Source: CAVSSX01 sp963730735 (lineage in GTDB: Bacteria > Actinomycetota > Acidimicrobiia > Acidimicrobiales > RAAP-2). Taken from it: DNA of 64,000 bases. Below are positions 34,887 through 44,980 of the stretch, one piece after another. The first letter of the stretch is position 1; the number at the start of each line of letters is the position of its first letter. Both the position numbers and the translations under genes were made by a program. The notes under the pieces were generated by a model, which did not search any database, was not told where the DNA came from, and saw nothing but the letters and a program-made list of their open reading frames with translations. The stretch covers positions 372,001-436,000 of the forward strand of contig CAVSSX010000007.1 of the NCBI GenBank assembly GCA_963730735.1. Direction: 5' to 3'.

Positions 34887-35693
34887 TCAGACCCTTGACG
34901 GGCCCCACGACGAGGTCCGCCAACGGCTGGCGAGTCTCCGGCGCCCCCAATGAGCACTCCGAACCCGGTCGTGTCGAAACCGGCGACTGAGGGCGCCGAG
35001 GAGGACTCCGCAGACGAGCGCCACCAGGTGCTCGGGCCCGTCCAGGCCGGGGCCGAGGCAGGCGGCGAGCACGAGCGCCGCCGCCAGGAGGGCGGTGAGC
35101 TGGTGACACCGGGACGCCATCAGGGCGCAAGCCCCCACGGCGACCGTCACTCCCGACGGGCCGGTATCAAGGGCATGGGCCAGGAAGTGGGGGAGGCCGA
35201 CGAAGCGCCCGGCACCGACGTCGAGAAGGAGGCGGGCGGCAAAGGTGGCCGAGACCTGTCCCACGCCGGCGGCCAGCAGGGTGATCCAACGCCCGAGGAC
35301 CAGCTCGCCGAGCCCGATGACGACGAGGAGTTGGGCCGCGGCGCCCCACAGCGGGAGCAGCGGCGTCGGAAGGAAGAGCGACATGGGCAGCCGGTACAAC
35401 TCGACGGTCAGTGGAATCGAGGCCGTGACGTCCCCGGCATGCCAGACCGTGTGGCCCACGGTTCGTTCGTGCAGGACCAGGACGGTGGCGACGCTGGTGA
35501 GCGCAGCCGCCGCACCGAGCCAGGGCCGGCGACCCCGGGCCCAACCGGCCATGGCCACCTGGTGCAGGCGGCGGAGTTCACGCCACGGGGTGGAGCCCCT
35601 CCGCTCCGCCACCGACCGCCCGGGTGCGTCGTCGAGAGGCGGCCGTCGACGCCACGGTCCCGATTCCCCCCTCGACGATTCGTCGCCGGCCAT
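34887..35693 (-). CDS. Rhomboid-like multi-spanning membrane protein
   Basis: 268 residues with a 45-residue cytosolic N-terminus and about six membrane helices. The order of motifs recalls rhomboids: a large outside loop after helix 1, LLPLWGAAAQLLVVIGLGELVLGRW, then DTGPSGVTVAVGACAL in the place of the GxSG serine motif, and GPEHLVALVCGVLLG in the place of the His helix. The catalytic Ser and His could therefore be present, but the usual HxxxN in helix 2 is not obvious. It may be active or a pseudo-protease. Confidence 0.6.
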   Translation of the reverse strand: MAGDESSRGESGPWRRRPPLDDAPGRSVAERRGSTPWRELRRLHQVAMAGWARGRRPWLGAAAALTSVATVLVLHERTVGHTVWHAGDVTASIPLTVELYRLPMSLFLPTPLLPLWGAAAQLLVVIGLGELVLGRWITLLAAGVGQVSATFAARLLLDVGAGRFVGLPHFLAHALDTGPSGVTVAVGACALMASRCHQLTALLAAALVLAACLGPGLDGPEHLVALVCGVLLGALSRRFRHDRVRSAHWGRRRLASRWRTSSWGPSRV

Positions 35694-35759
35694 CGATCTC
35701 CAGTATCGCCACTGAGGGGGGCGATCACACGGCTGTCGTCCGCCGGACGGTGACCATGA

Positions 35760-36881
<1,122 letters not shown>

Positions 36882-36889
<8 letters not shown>

Positions 36890-37469
36890 CTGCCCGCTCC
36901 ACCAGCTCCCGAAGATGGGCCAGCGCCCGGCATTGCGCGGTCCGGACCGCGCCGGCCGACCGGCCCAGGGCTTCGCCGGCCTCCTCGGCCGAGAGCCCGG
37001 CGATGACCCGCAGTTCGAGCACCTCTCGTTCGGTATCGGTCAACTCGGCGAAATGCGAGCGGATCGCCGCATGGTCGTCTTCGACGACCAGGTCGTGGTC
37101 GACCGGGGTCGCACCTACGACCTCGTCGGCCGACAGCAGCCGTCCGTGATGGAGGTGCCGACGGATGCGGTCATGGCGTCGGTGGTGGTCGACCGAGACG
37201 TGCCGGGCAATGCCGAAAACCCAGGCGTCGAACCCGCCCTCGGCGAGGTCGAGGCGGTCGATGGAGGCGACGGCCCTGGTCATCGTCTCGCTCACCCCGT
37301 CCTCGGCGTGCTCCCGACCGACTCGACGGACGAAGAACGCCCGCAGCCGGGGGTAGATCGAGCGGTAGAGCGCCTCCCAGGCGGCACCGTCTCCGTTGCG
37401 GGCGGCACGAGCCAACTCGTGCGTGCCGCCCGCGGCACTTTTGGGGCTTGCCGACGTATCACCAGGCAT
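36882..37469 (-). CDS. ECF RNA polymerase sigma factor
   Basis: 195 residues. Region 2 is AWEALYRSIYPRLRAFFVRRVGREHAEDGVSETMTRA with FDAWVFGIARHVSVDHHRR, and region 4 is LTDTEREVLELRVIAGLSAEEAGEALGRSAGAVRTAQCRALAHLRE. The acidic linker between them is short. It should direct transcription of its own operon and an envelope-related regulon, held by the membrane protein encoded just downstream. A GGCAACTT sequence about 30-38 bases before the ATG resembles an ECF -35. Confidence 0.88.
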
Positions 37470-37659
37470 TACTTCGGTCGAGCTCCCGGATCGTTACATG
37501 AAAGTTGCCACCGGGCGCCGGCCTTCTCGCCAGGGGTGACGAGCCGCCTCTCGGAGCGAAGAACCCGGTGGGGCCCACACCCCTCCGGGCCGCTGATTCT
37601 TCGCTGATTCTTCAGCTGCTCACACGCCCTTTTCAGGGAGCACGGGCAGGGTAGGACGT

Positions 37660-38176
37660 ATGGCGTCACTACCCGACCAACTGCCTCGGACGAAGGTCAC
37701 CCGGCATCGTCGCCACCCGTCGCCGGTCGGGCCGGCGGTGCCCGGCCGGTCGTGCGCCGACCACACCTCGGTGCCAGGGCTGTCCGACGGCAGCGCACCG
37801 GGCGTGGCGGCGGTGTTGTTTCCGGCTACGCCGACGGAATGCGGGGCTCTGGCCGATGCGCTGGGCCAGGGCTGGGAGGTCCGAGACGGTCGCCGTGTCG
37901 ACCGGGCGGCCGTCGTGTTCCTGCGGGCGTGCAGCACGCAGACGATCGCCGGTGTCCGGACACGGTTCCCCGACGCCCACCTGGTGGTGGTCGAGGCCCC
38001 CCTGGGTGGCTCGACCTATGTCTCGGGCCGGGTGCGGCGGGCCCTCGAGGGCCGGCGTGGACCAGTACCTGGGCCTGAACGAGGACGGCACGATGCCTCG
38101 CACGACCGGGATGCAGCCGACGGCGACGCCGGACCTCGGGCGCCGGCCCCCCCGCTGGACCGCCTCGTTGACCTAG
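37660..38176 (+). CDS. Unknown protein, frameshifted
   Basis: The first frame reads AAVLFPATPTECGALADALGQGWEVRD, AAVVFLRACSTQTIAGVRTRFPDAHLVVVEAP and RVRRALE; a change near 38055 continues with AGVDQYLGLNEDG and stops at 38176, about 171 residues. The alternating strand-helix pattern suggests a small alpha/beta domain, somewhat like a degenerate receiver, but I see no phosphoacceptor motif and do not assign a family. Confidence 0.45.
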
Positions 38177-38694
38177 GCGTACCGAACGACGCCGTCTCGA
38201 CGGCGGGGTCCCACGCCCGCCGTTCACGGGCGCTCAACGGTCCTGTGGTCGTGGCGATGCCACCAGTTGCTGGTTCACGGTCCCACCTCGGTGAAGGTTC
38301 TCGATGCGGACGGCGACCCCCGCCGGGGTCGTTCGGGGTATCGGGTTCCCCGCCTGTCGCAGTGGTTCGGGGTAGCTAACCAGTCTCGCCGGCCAGGGGG
38401 GTTGCGGTCATGTTGAGATGCGGCAACGCAATCTGCGCCAGGCGTCGCACGATTGTCACGTAGTGAAGGTATGCGGACATTCCATTTCAAGTCGCCGCGG
38501 GAGGACGTCCGACCGTAACCCACGGACCCGGTCGGATCCGCCGCCAGCCCCCGCTCCGGGGGGTCGCGGGACGCCGCCGGGTGCGCCCGGGTCTGGAGAC
38601 GCCGACCTACACTCCGGGGCAAGGGCCGCCGCCCGTGTTGTTCCGGTCACCGGGACCCGGCGGCCGGCCGTCTGCTCGAGCTGGGGGTCCCCGC
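38177..38694. other. 518-base stretch without a supported gene
   Basis: Frames on both strands lack domains. The part at 38400-38480 is AT-richer and may hold the parA promoter, but I cannot place -35 and -10 with confidence. Confidence 0.4.
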
Positions 38695-39280
38695 ATGAAC
38701 ATCGTGGTCAGCAACGTGAAGGGCGGCGTCGGCAAGACGACGACCTCGGTGTACCTGGCCGCCGTCGGGGTGGAGAAGGGCTGGGAGTCGGTGACCCTGG
38801 TCGATGCCGACCGACAGGCCTCCTCGGCCGAGTGGTTGGAGCAGTCGCCGGTCGAGGGCGTGGACCTGATCGAGGCGCCCTCCGAACGGACGGTGAGCCG
38901 GGCGATGACCCCGGGCACAGGGCCTGATCGTGGTCGACACGCCGCCGGGCGACGAGCGGATCGTCCGGGCCGCCCTCGACCGGGCCGACGCCGTCGTCAT
39001 CCCTACTCGTGCCGGTGGGGTGGAGTACTCCCGGGTGGCGGCGACGGTCGAGATGGTCGGGAAGAAGGTCCCCTACGGCGTGGTCGTCTGCGCCGCCCGC
39101 CTGGGGACCAACGACCTGGACGGCGCCCTCGAGTGGTGGAAGGAGACGAAGGTCCCGGTCTGGGCCGTCGTCCCCGAGCGGGTCGGCATCGCCTCGGGAC
39201 CCGAATCCCGCCTGCTCCGAGAGGGCCTGGAGGTCTACGGGACGGTACTGAAGAAGGCGCTGCGCAAAGCGGCCCGCTGA
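38695..39280 (+). CDS. Orphan ParA-family ATPase, frameshifted
   Basis: Starts MNIVVSNVKGGVGKTTTSVYLA, a deviant Walker A with both lysines, then LVDADRQASSAEWLEQ. The frame breaks near 38915-38923; the next frame carries LIVVDTPPGDERIVRAALDRADAVVIPTRAG (Walker B and switch) and ends KALRKAAR. Joined length is about 195 residues, so it is a compact ParA/MinD-like protein. No parB or parS-like repeat adjoins it, so it may position some other cargo. Confidence 0.75.
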
Positions 39281-39305
39281 CCCGTCGTCGTCCCGTCGGC
39301 GCTGG

Positions 39306-39311
39306 CTAGCC
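39306..39311 (+). promoter_or_regulatory. -10 element before the epoxide-hydrolase-fold gene (TAGCCT)
   Basis: TAGCCT lies 28 bases before ATG 39340, leaving a short leader with a G-rich Shine-Dalgarno. Confidence 0.4.
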
Positions 39312-39339
39312 TGAGCACGTCGTCGGACGGGGGTGGGCC

Positions 39340-39726
39340 ATGGGAACCGCGCAGGATGCCGAGCAGCTGGTCCGGGACTTCTGCGACCGCTTCGACGGGA
39401 CCGATGCCGAGGCGCTCCGGCCCTTCTTCACCGACGACGTGGTGTACCACAACATCCCGCTGGAGCCGGCAGTCGGCATCGACGCCACCATCGGCTTCAT
39501 CGAGGGGTTCTTCGCCATGTGCGACCGGATGACCATCGAGAACCTCCACGTGGCGGTCCGGGGCGACATCGTGCTGACCGAACGGGTCGACACCTTCTAT
39601 CTCGGTGACGTCGTGGCCCCGCTGCCGGTGATGGGTACCTTCGAGGTCCGCGACGGCCGCATCCGGGCCTGGCGCGACTACTTCGACCTGGGCCAGGTCA
39701 CGGCCATGCTCACCCCCGAGGCCTGA
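39340..39726 (+). CDS. Limonene-1,2-epoxide hydrolase-like (SnoaL-fold) protein
   Basis: 128 residues of NTF2/SnoaL fold. VRDFCDRFDGTDAEALRPFFTDDVVYHNIPLEPAVG is the family start, and the proposed Asp-Arg-Asp catalytic set can be matched to ERVDTF (Arg and Asp) and WRDYFD (Asp). Such enzymes open epoxides by direct water attack. It converges on the ferritin-like gene. Substrate unknown. Confidence 0.8.
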   Translation: MGTAQDAEQLVRDFCDRFDGTDAEALRPFFTDDVVYHNIPLEPAVGIDATIGFIEGFFAMCDRMTIENLHVAVRGDIVLTERVDTFYLGDVVAPLPVMGTFEVRDGRIRAWRDYFDLGQVTAMLTPEA

Positions 39727-39746
39727 CGGGACGCGGATCGACGGGG

Positions 39747-41036
39747 TCAGTCGGCCAGGCGACCGGCGAAGCGGTGAAAGGTCGCCGAGATGTCGGCCAA
39801 CGCCGGCACCGATGGGGCCAGGCGCCCGGCCACCTGGCCGGCCCCCCGCAACCGCTCGGCGTACAAGAACCACGCTGCCCGATGATGGGGGAGCAGGTAG
39901 TCGGGTTGGTAGAACAGTTCGAAGGTCGGTGCGGCCAGGAGGCCCGGTGCCTCGGGGCCGATGGGCAGCGTGCTGAGGGCGCCGGCGATCGGCGACATGA
40001 CGTCGCGCATGATGCCGATGGCCACCTCGGCCAGGAGCAGCACCTCCTCGTCGGTCTCGTCGATCCGGGCCAGCAGACGGTAGAGGACCAGGAGCAGCAC
40101 CTCGTAGGCCACGTTGAACAGGTCGGCGACCGAGGCCGTCGACCGGGTCGGTGATTCTCGGCCGCTCCTCGTCACGGTGCAGGCCGGCGGCGGCCACCGG
40201 CCGGGCCGGGTCGAAGTCCGGGTCGGCCCGCCGGGCCTCGAGGAATTCGTCGAGGACCGCCTTGAACCGGCCGAAGTGGCCGGTCCGCCAATCCCCGACC
40301 GTGCCCTCACCCTGGGCGACGATGGTGTCGATGGCCGAGCGGGCGCTGTCGAGGTCGGTGATGGCGACCATCTGCGGCCAGGCGAAGGTGGACGAGGTGA
40401 TCTGGCCCCCGGGGGGACCGATGAAGAGATGCTGCTCGCCCATGGTGCCGACCAGCCGGGCCAGACCGGCCTCGATCGACCGGTAGAGGTGGCCGACGGT
40501 GGCGAAGTTCTGGAGGCGTGGGACCAGGTCGTCGGCGGCCAGCACGGGTACCGCCTCGTCGAGCACCGCCAGGCCCTCGGCGTCGTCGAGCGCCATGCCC
40601 TCGGGGCGCTCGAGGTAGAGGAAGTGCCGGAGCGACTGCTCGCCGAACGGGAAGGAGGGCGATGGTCACGCCGGGCGGGTACTGATGGGCCGGCTGGGGC
40701 AGGTTGGGCCTCGAGAGGTGGGGGGAGGCGCCGAGGGCCGAGAGCAGGTTGGCCGTGATGGCCAGGTGGAGCATCTCCTCGGCCGCCACCCCGATGATCG
40801 CCGCCTCGCCACCGCGCCACCATCGCCGCCTGCGGCTGGCTCAGGCCGTCGGCCACGCCGTCCTTCAGGCTGAAGGCGGCGAAGAGGTACTCGCACATGA
40901 GCGAGTGCTCGAGCTCGGCCGCCTCGCAGAGCATGAAGACCAGCTCTTCGCGGTTCTCGATGACGATCTCGGCCTCGGGTGACGCCGCCGCCCCGAAGGA
41001 CCGGGTCTCGATGACGTGGCGCAGCGATCGGGTCAC
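39747..41036 (-). CDS. Ferritin-like domain protein (VioB/iminophenylpyruvate dimer synthase type), frameshifted
   Basis: The N-terminal piece has ENREELVFMLCEAAELEHSLMCEYLFAAFSL, the next frame EAAIIGVAAEEMLHLAITANLLSALGA, giving the E..H and E..xH ligands of a ferritin-like diiron helix bundle (PF12902 type). The long middle (from LYLERPEGMALDDA to DPFDPARPV) and the C-terminal part (NVAYEVLLLVLYRLLARIDETDEEVLLLAE to HRFAGRLAD) lie in other frames; breaks are near 40800, 40655 and 40130. The joined length of about 430 residues fits stand-alone members. Start GTG 41036 is chosen; a GTG at 41132 is possible. Confidence 0.72.
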   Translation of the reverse strand: MTRSLRHVIETRSFGAAASPEAEIVIENREELVFMLCEAAELEHSLMCEYLFAAFSLKDGVADGLSQPQAAMVARWRGGDHRGGGRGDAPPGHHGQPALGPRRLPPPLEAQPAPAGPSVPARRDHRPPSRSASSRSGTSSTSSAPRAWRSTTPRAWRCSTRRYPCWPPTTWSHASRTSPPSATSTGRSRPVWPGWSAPWASSISSSVPPGARSPRPPSPGRRWSPSPTSTAPARPSTPSSPRVRARSGIGGPATSAGSRRSSTNSSRPGGPTRTSTRPGRWPPPACTVTRSGRESPTRSTASVADLFNVAYEVLLLVLYRLLARIDETDEEVLLLAEVAIGIMRDVMSPIAGALSTLPIGPEAPGLLAAPTFELFYQPDYLLPHHRAAWFLYAERLRGAGQVAGRLAPSVPALADISATFHRFAGRLAD

Positions 41037-41176
41037 GGCCGGACTCCGCACCGTGGGTCGACCGATGAGGCGGTGGCCACCGTCGCTGACCCGGCGGACC
41101 GGGTGGTTGGCGATCCTTGCACGGAGCCGCACGCTACCGCCCGGTGCGCTCGAGGCGGGCGACGGAGTTCTCTGGG

Positions 41177-41251
41177 TCGGGCTGCCCGGATTTGAACCGG
41201 GGACCTCTGCGTCCCGAACGCAGCGCGCTAACCAAACTGCGCCACAGCCCG
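41177..41251 (-). tRNA. tRNA-Pro (CGG)
   Basis: 75 bases; acceptor CGGGCTG/CAGCCCG, anticodon stem CTGCG/CGCAG around TTCGGGA with anticodon CGG, T arm CCCGG-TTCAAAT-CCGGG. CCA is not encoded (CCC follows the discriminator A). Confidence 0.96.
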
Positions 41252-41285
41252 CTGCCGGAGCCTGGGCCCCGACCGACTGGTGAGC

Positions 41286-42248
41286 CTAGTCGAGGCGACG
41301 ACCGGTCTCCGAGGCCGTCGGGCGTCGGGCCGCTCCGGTCCCGTCGTCGGGCGTCGGCGGTTCGGACGCCTCGCTGTCCGATCGGCCGCCCGGGGCCGTC
41401 TCGGTCGACGACCCGGTCCGCCGGGCCACCACCTTGGCCACCCGCCGTTTGTCCATCGCCACCACCTGGAGCTCCCAGTCGCCGACGGTGAGGCTCTCGC
41501 CCTCCTCGGGGATGTGGCCGAACCCGTCGAAGAGGAAGCCACCGAGTGTCACGTACTCGCCGTCGGGCAGGTCGATCCCCAAGAGGTCGTTGACCTCGTC
41601 CACGTTGGTCTGGCCCTCGACGAGCCACCGGCTTCCGTCGACCCGGACCACGTCGGGCTCCTCGTCCGGGTCGAACTCGTCGGAGAGGTCGCCGACCAGG
41701 GGCTCGAGGAGGTCCTTGATGGTGACGACACCGGCCACCCCGCCGTACTCGTCGACCACGACCCCGAATCCCCGCCGCTCCTTGCGCATCTCGGCCAGGG
41801 CGTCCAGCACCCGGCGGGACTCGGGCACCAGGTAGGGCTGGCGCAGCCGACGGGAGATGTCGAGCAGCCCGGGCTCGGGGAGCTCCTCCTGGCTACCGCG
41901 CCGACCCGGGCGGAACAGGTCCTTCACGTAGAGCACCCCGACGAGGTCGTCGAGGTCGTCGTGGACGACCGGGAAGCAGGTGAACCCGGACGCCCGGACC
42001 GCCCGGGCCACGTCCTCGGCGGCGATCGGGATGGTCAGGGCCACGACGTCGACCCGGGGGGTCATGACCTCCCGGACGTCCATGTCGCGCAGGTCGGCGA
42101 GCGCCTCGGTGATGAGCCGTTCCTGCTCGCTCGGCTCCTCCCGGGCCGCTGCCTCAGCCCGGCTCTCGTCGGTCGGGCCGCGTGACACGAGGCGGTGGAA
42201 GAACCCGGGTTTCTCTGGTGGGGGCTGCGGTTCCTTGCGGGCGGCCAT
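41286..42248 (-). CDS. CorC/HlyC-type CBS-domain protein
   Basis: 320 residues. After a charged N-terminus, LADLRDMDVREVMTPRVDVVAL opens the first CBS domain (to about 130) and DALAEMRKERRGFGVVVDEYGGVAGVVTIKDLLEPLVGDL the second; the C-terminal CorC_HlyC domain is YVTLGGFLFDGFGHIPEEGESL. No DUF21 membrane domain is present, so it is the soluble CorC form, linked to Mg/Co efflux in other bacteria. It begins 2 bases after the stop of the receiver gene and is the last gene of the ArsA-like operon. Confidence 0.88.
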   Translation of the reverse strand: MAARKEPQPPPEKPGFFHRLVSRGPTDESRAEAAAREEPSEQERLITEALADLRDMDVREVMTPRVDVVALTIPIAAEDVARAVRASGFTCFPVVHDDLDDLVGVLYVKDLFRPGRRGSQEELPEPGLLDISRRLRQPYLVPESRRVLDALAEMRKERRGFGVVVDEYGGVAGVVTIKDLLEPLVGDLSDEFDPDEEPDVVRVDGSRWLVEGQTNVDEVNDLLGIDLPDGEYVTLGGFLFDGFGHIPEEGESLTVGDWELQVVAMDKRRVAKVVARRTGSSTETAPGGRSDSEASEPPTPDDGTGAARRPTASETGRRLD

Positions 42249-42250
42249 GT

Positions 42251-42694
42251 TCAGACGCCGGGGGTGAGGGTGGCGGGCTCGGCGACCAGCACCGGAACCG
42301 GCTGGTAGGCGTCGTCGTGGTAGACGCCCCCGTCGAGCAGGGCGGCAACGGCCCGGCGCAGGCGGAGCGGGTCGAGCGGCTTGACCAGCCAGCCCTCGGC
42401 CCCCGACCGTCGGGCCAAGAAGACGTCCGGTCGACGGTCGAGCAGCATGAGCACCGGCACGTGGTCCATGTCGGTGTACGACTCCTCCAACCGGAGCTCG
42501 AGGCAGACGGCCATCCCGCCCATGTTCCCCATCTGCAGGTCGACGATGACGAGGTCCGGCGTCTCGTCCTGGATCATCTTGACCAGCTCGGGGCCCGAGG
42601 TGATCTCGACGATCTCGCGCTCGGGGCTCTGGGTCACGGCGATGACTTCACGCCGAACGGTCGGCGCGTCACTCGCGACCAGGATGGTCTGCAC
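42251..42694 (-). CDS. Single-domain response-regulator-like protein
   Basis: 147 residues from GTG 42694. QTILVASDAPTVRREVIAV begins a receiver fold; the phosphoacceptor Asp is in LVIVDLQMGNMGG, and the Lys in GWLVKPLDPLRLRR. The usual Thr/Ser after strand 4 is replaced (PVLMLLDRRP), so signalling may be altered. No output domain. It sits between the second ArsA-like ATPase gene and the corC-like gene. Its -10 (TAATCT) overlaps the stop of that ATPase gene. Confidence 0.78.
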   Translation of the reverse strand: MQTILVASDAPTVRREVIAVTQSPEREIVEITSGPELVKMIQDETPDLVIVDLQMGNMGGMAVCLELRLEESYTDMDHVPVLMLLDRRPDVFLARRSGAEGWLVKPLDPLRLRRAVAALLDGGVYHDDAYQPVPVLVAEPATLTPGV

Positions 42695-42701
42695 GTTGGG
42701 C

Positions 42702-42707
42702 AGATTA
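42702..42707 (-). promoter_or_regulatory. -10 element of the receiver gene (TAATCT)
   Basis: On the minus strand TAATCT contains the ATPase stop codon and ends seven bases before GTG 42694. Confidence 0.45.
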
Positions 42708-43876
42708 TCCGACCGTGCCGGCACCCGGTACCCCGAAGAGTTGATCGGCCACCAGCGACAGGCCGCCCACGTCGTGGACGTCGGCGTCGAGCATCGGGAT
42801 GCGGCCCACCGGGGCCGGGGACACCGCCGCCACCAGGCCGGCGACCGACGCCGACTCCTGCTCGACGACGGTGCGCAGGCGGGCCAGGTTCTCTTCCAGG
42901 GCGGCCAGGTCGCTGCCGTCGGGTGCCCCGGGGAGCCCCCCGTCCGTGGTCCCGGGATCCGGGGTGGAGGCGGTTCACCACCAGCCCGGCCGTGGCCACG
43001 CCGGACTCGGTGAGCTTGCCGATGAAGAAGGTCGACTCGTCGACGGCGTCGGGCCGGGGCGAGGTCACGACGACGTAGGCCGTCGCCGGGTCGGCCAGCA
43101 GCTCCCTCACGGCCGATGGCCCGTTCCCGGAACCCCTCCTCCATGCCCTCGAAGGCCTGGAAGAACGTGACCGCGTCCTGGACGATCTCGGCCCCGGCCA
43201 CCTTCGAGATCGTCCGCAGGAGGGCCTGGGTGGCGATCGTCACCGCCCGGAAGTACGCCCGGGTCGGCACCAGGAGCGCCCGGAACAGGCGGTTCTCGAG
43301 GAAGTGGGTCAGCCGTCTCGGGGCGTCGAGCAGGTCGAGGGCGTTGCGGGTCGGCGGGGTGTCCACGACCACCAGGTCGTAGTGACCGTCGGCGGTCAGC
43401 TCGTAGAGCTTCTCCATGGCCATGTACTCCTGGGTCCCCGAGAGGGCCCCGGCGAGGTTCTGGTAGAGGCGGTTGGACCGGATCGACGCCGCCTGCTCGA
43501 CGTCGCGGGCGTAGCGCTCGATCAGGTCGTCGAAGGTGCCCTTGGTGTCGAGCATGAGGGCGTCGAGCTGGCCCGGCCAGTCCCCGTCGACGGTGGTCGG
43601 GGTGTTCGGGAGCGAGTCGACGCCCAGGGCGTCGGCCAGCCGGCGGGCCGGGTCCACGGTGACGACACAGGCCCGGCGCCCCAGCCGGGCGGCCTCCAGG
43701 GCGAAGGTGGCCGAGACCGTGGTCTTGCCCACCCCGCCCGACCCGCAGCAGACCACCACCCGGCGTTCGGCGGCCAGGGACCGCATCCCCCCCGTGGGGA
43801 GCCCCGCGTTGGCGCCCTCTGCCCCCGGGACCCCTGCTCCTGGCCCCTCGTTCCCGGGAACCTCTGCCCCGGTCAC
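42705..43876 (-). CDS. ArsA/GET3-like ATPase, second of the pair (BagB-like), frameshifted
   Basis: The first frame from GTG 43876 holds RRVVVCCGSGGVGKTTVSATFALEAARLG, VVTVDPARRLADALG, LDALMLDTKGTFDDLIERYA and YDLVVVDTPPTRNALDLLDAPRRLTHFL. Two breaks follow: near 43119 into AVRELLADPATAYVVVTSPRPDAVDESTFFIGKL, and near 42965 into a frame ending GRIPMLDADVHDVGGL and a stop at 42705. The signature lysine of the deviant Walker A (KGGxGK) is Ser here. GTGA overlap with the first ATPase gene makes them a translational pair, as Rv3679-Rv3680 in mycobacteria. Confidence 0.82.
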
Positions 43877-44845
43877 GTGGCCGCCGATCCGTGGAGCCCG
43901 GCGATGCCCTGGCCGATGGCCGCTGCCAGCTGATCGAGCTCGGCCGGTCCGATGGCGGCCGAGGACAGCTCCGGGGTCCGGATCTGGGGGAGGGGCAGCT
44001 CGTGCGCCAGCCGGGCCACCTGGGCCGCCTGTTGTTCGTGACGATGGAGCCGGAACCGGCGGGCCTGCTCGAGCGCCGTCAATTGGTCGGGCCCGAGCGG
44101 GACGCCGGCCTGGTCGGCCGCCACGTCGGCGGGGGTCGAGAGCCCGGCCGGGACCTCGTCGAAGCCGTTCACGATCAGGGGCCCGAGCTGGACGCCGGCC
44201 CGGTCCTCCAGCTGGTAGGCGGCCTCCACCGTCTCGCTCACCGGCATGTCCTCGGGCAGCGTGACCAGGATGACCCGGCACCGGGCGGGATCGCCCAGGA
44301 GTTCGGCGACCTCGGTGGCCTGGACCCGGAGCGGGCCCCCCCGAGCCGCGTCGGCCAGACCGGCGGCCGAGGTCAGGAAGGTCATGGCGTGCCCGGTGGC
44401 CGGGGCGTCGACCACGATGAGGTCGGCCACCCGCTCCTTCTCGAGCTGCTTGACCTTGCCCAGCACCAGCACGTCCCGGATGCCCGGAATGGCCGTCGCC
44501 ACCACGTCGATCACGCCCGAGGACACCAACCGTTTGGAGACCCGGCGGAGCCCGTGGTCGGCCAGGTACTCGAGCAGGGCGTCGTCGGGGGTGATCCGAC
44601 GGGCCCGGACGGACCCCCGCCCGACCCTCGCCCGCCTGGAGCGTCGCCTCCTCGTAGTCGAGTGGCTCGGGGGCGCCGAAGGACGCTCCGAGGCCGACCT
44701 TGCCCTCGAGCTCGATGACCAGGGCCGACAGCCCGGCCTCGGCCGCCGTGCGGGCCAGCGCGGCGGCGATGGTCGTCTTGCCCACCCCGCCCTTCCCGGC
44801 GACGACCAGCACCCGAGACTCGGCAAAGAAGGCGGCGACGTCCAT
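43873..44845 (-). CDS. ArsA/GET3-like ATPase, first of the pair (BagA-like), frameshifted
   Basis: From ATG 44845: MDVAAFFAESRVLVVAGKGGVGKTTIAAALA, with an intact KGGVGKTT, and VIELEGKVGLGASFGAPEPLDYEEATL. A break near 44635 leads to DDALLEYLADHGLRRVSKRLVSSG, LIVVDAPATGHAMTFLTSA and CRVILVTLPEDMPVSETVEA, ending at 43873. Total is about 323 residues. In mycobacteria the equivalent pair forms a heteromeric anion-transporter ATPase adjoining whiB4 and linked to envelope and antibiotic tolerance. whiB is divergent here too. Confidence 0.82.
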
Positions 44846-44854
44846 CCGGCGGTC

Positions 44855-44860
44855 AGCGTA
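44855..44860 (-). promoter_or_regulatory. -10 element of the ArsA-like operon (TACGCT)
   Basis: On the minus strand TACGCT ends nine bases before ATG 44845. Confidence 0.5.
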
Positions 44861-44939
44861 GTGCCCGGGCTCGCACCGGACGGCCGGGATGTTGCGAACT
44901 TCCTGGCCAGACCCCTTGTCTGCGTCGAGAGTGCGCGGG

Positions 44940-44945
44940 TACCGT
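44940..44945 (+). promoter_or_regulatory. Candidate -10 element of whiB (TACCGT)
   Basis: TACCGT leaves a leader of about 30 bases before ATG 44981, with a strong G-rich Shine-Dalgarno (GGGGGAGGGGG). Confidence 0.4.
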
Positions 44946-44980
44946 TGAAATGCACTGGGGGAGGGGGACGGGGGGACGTC

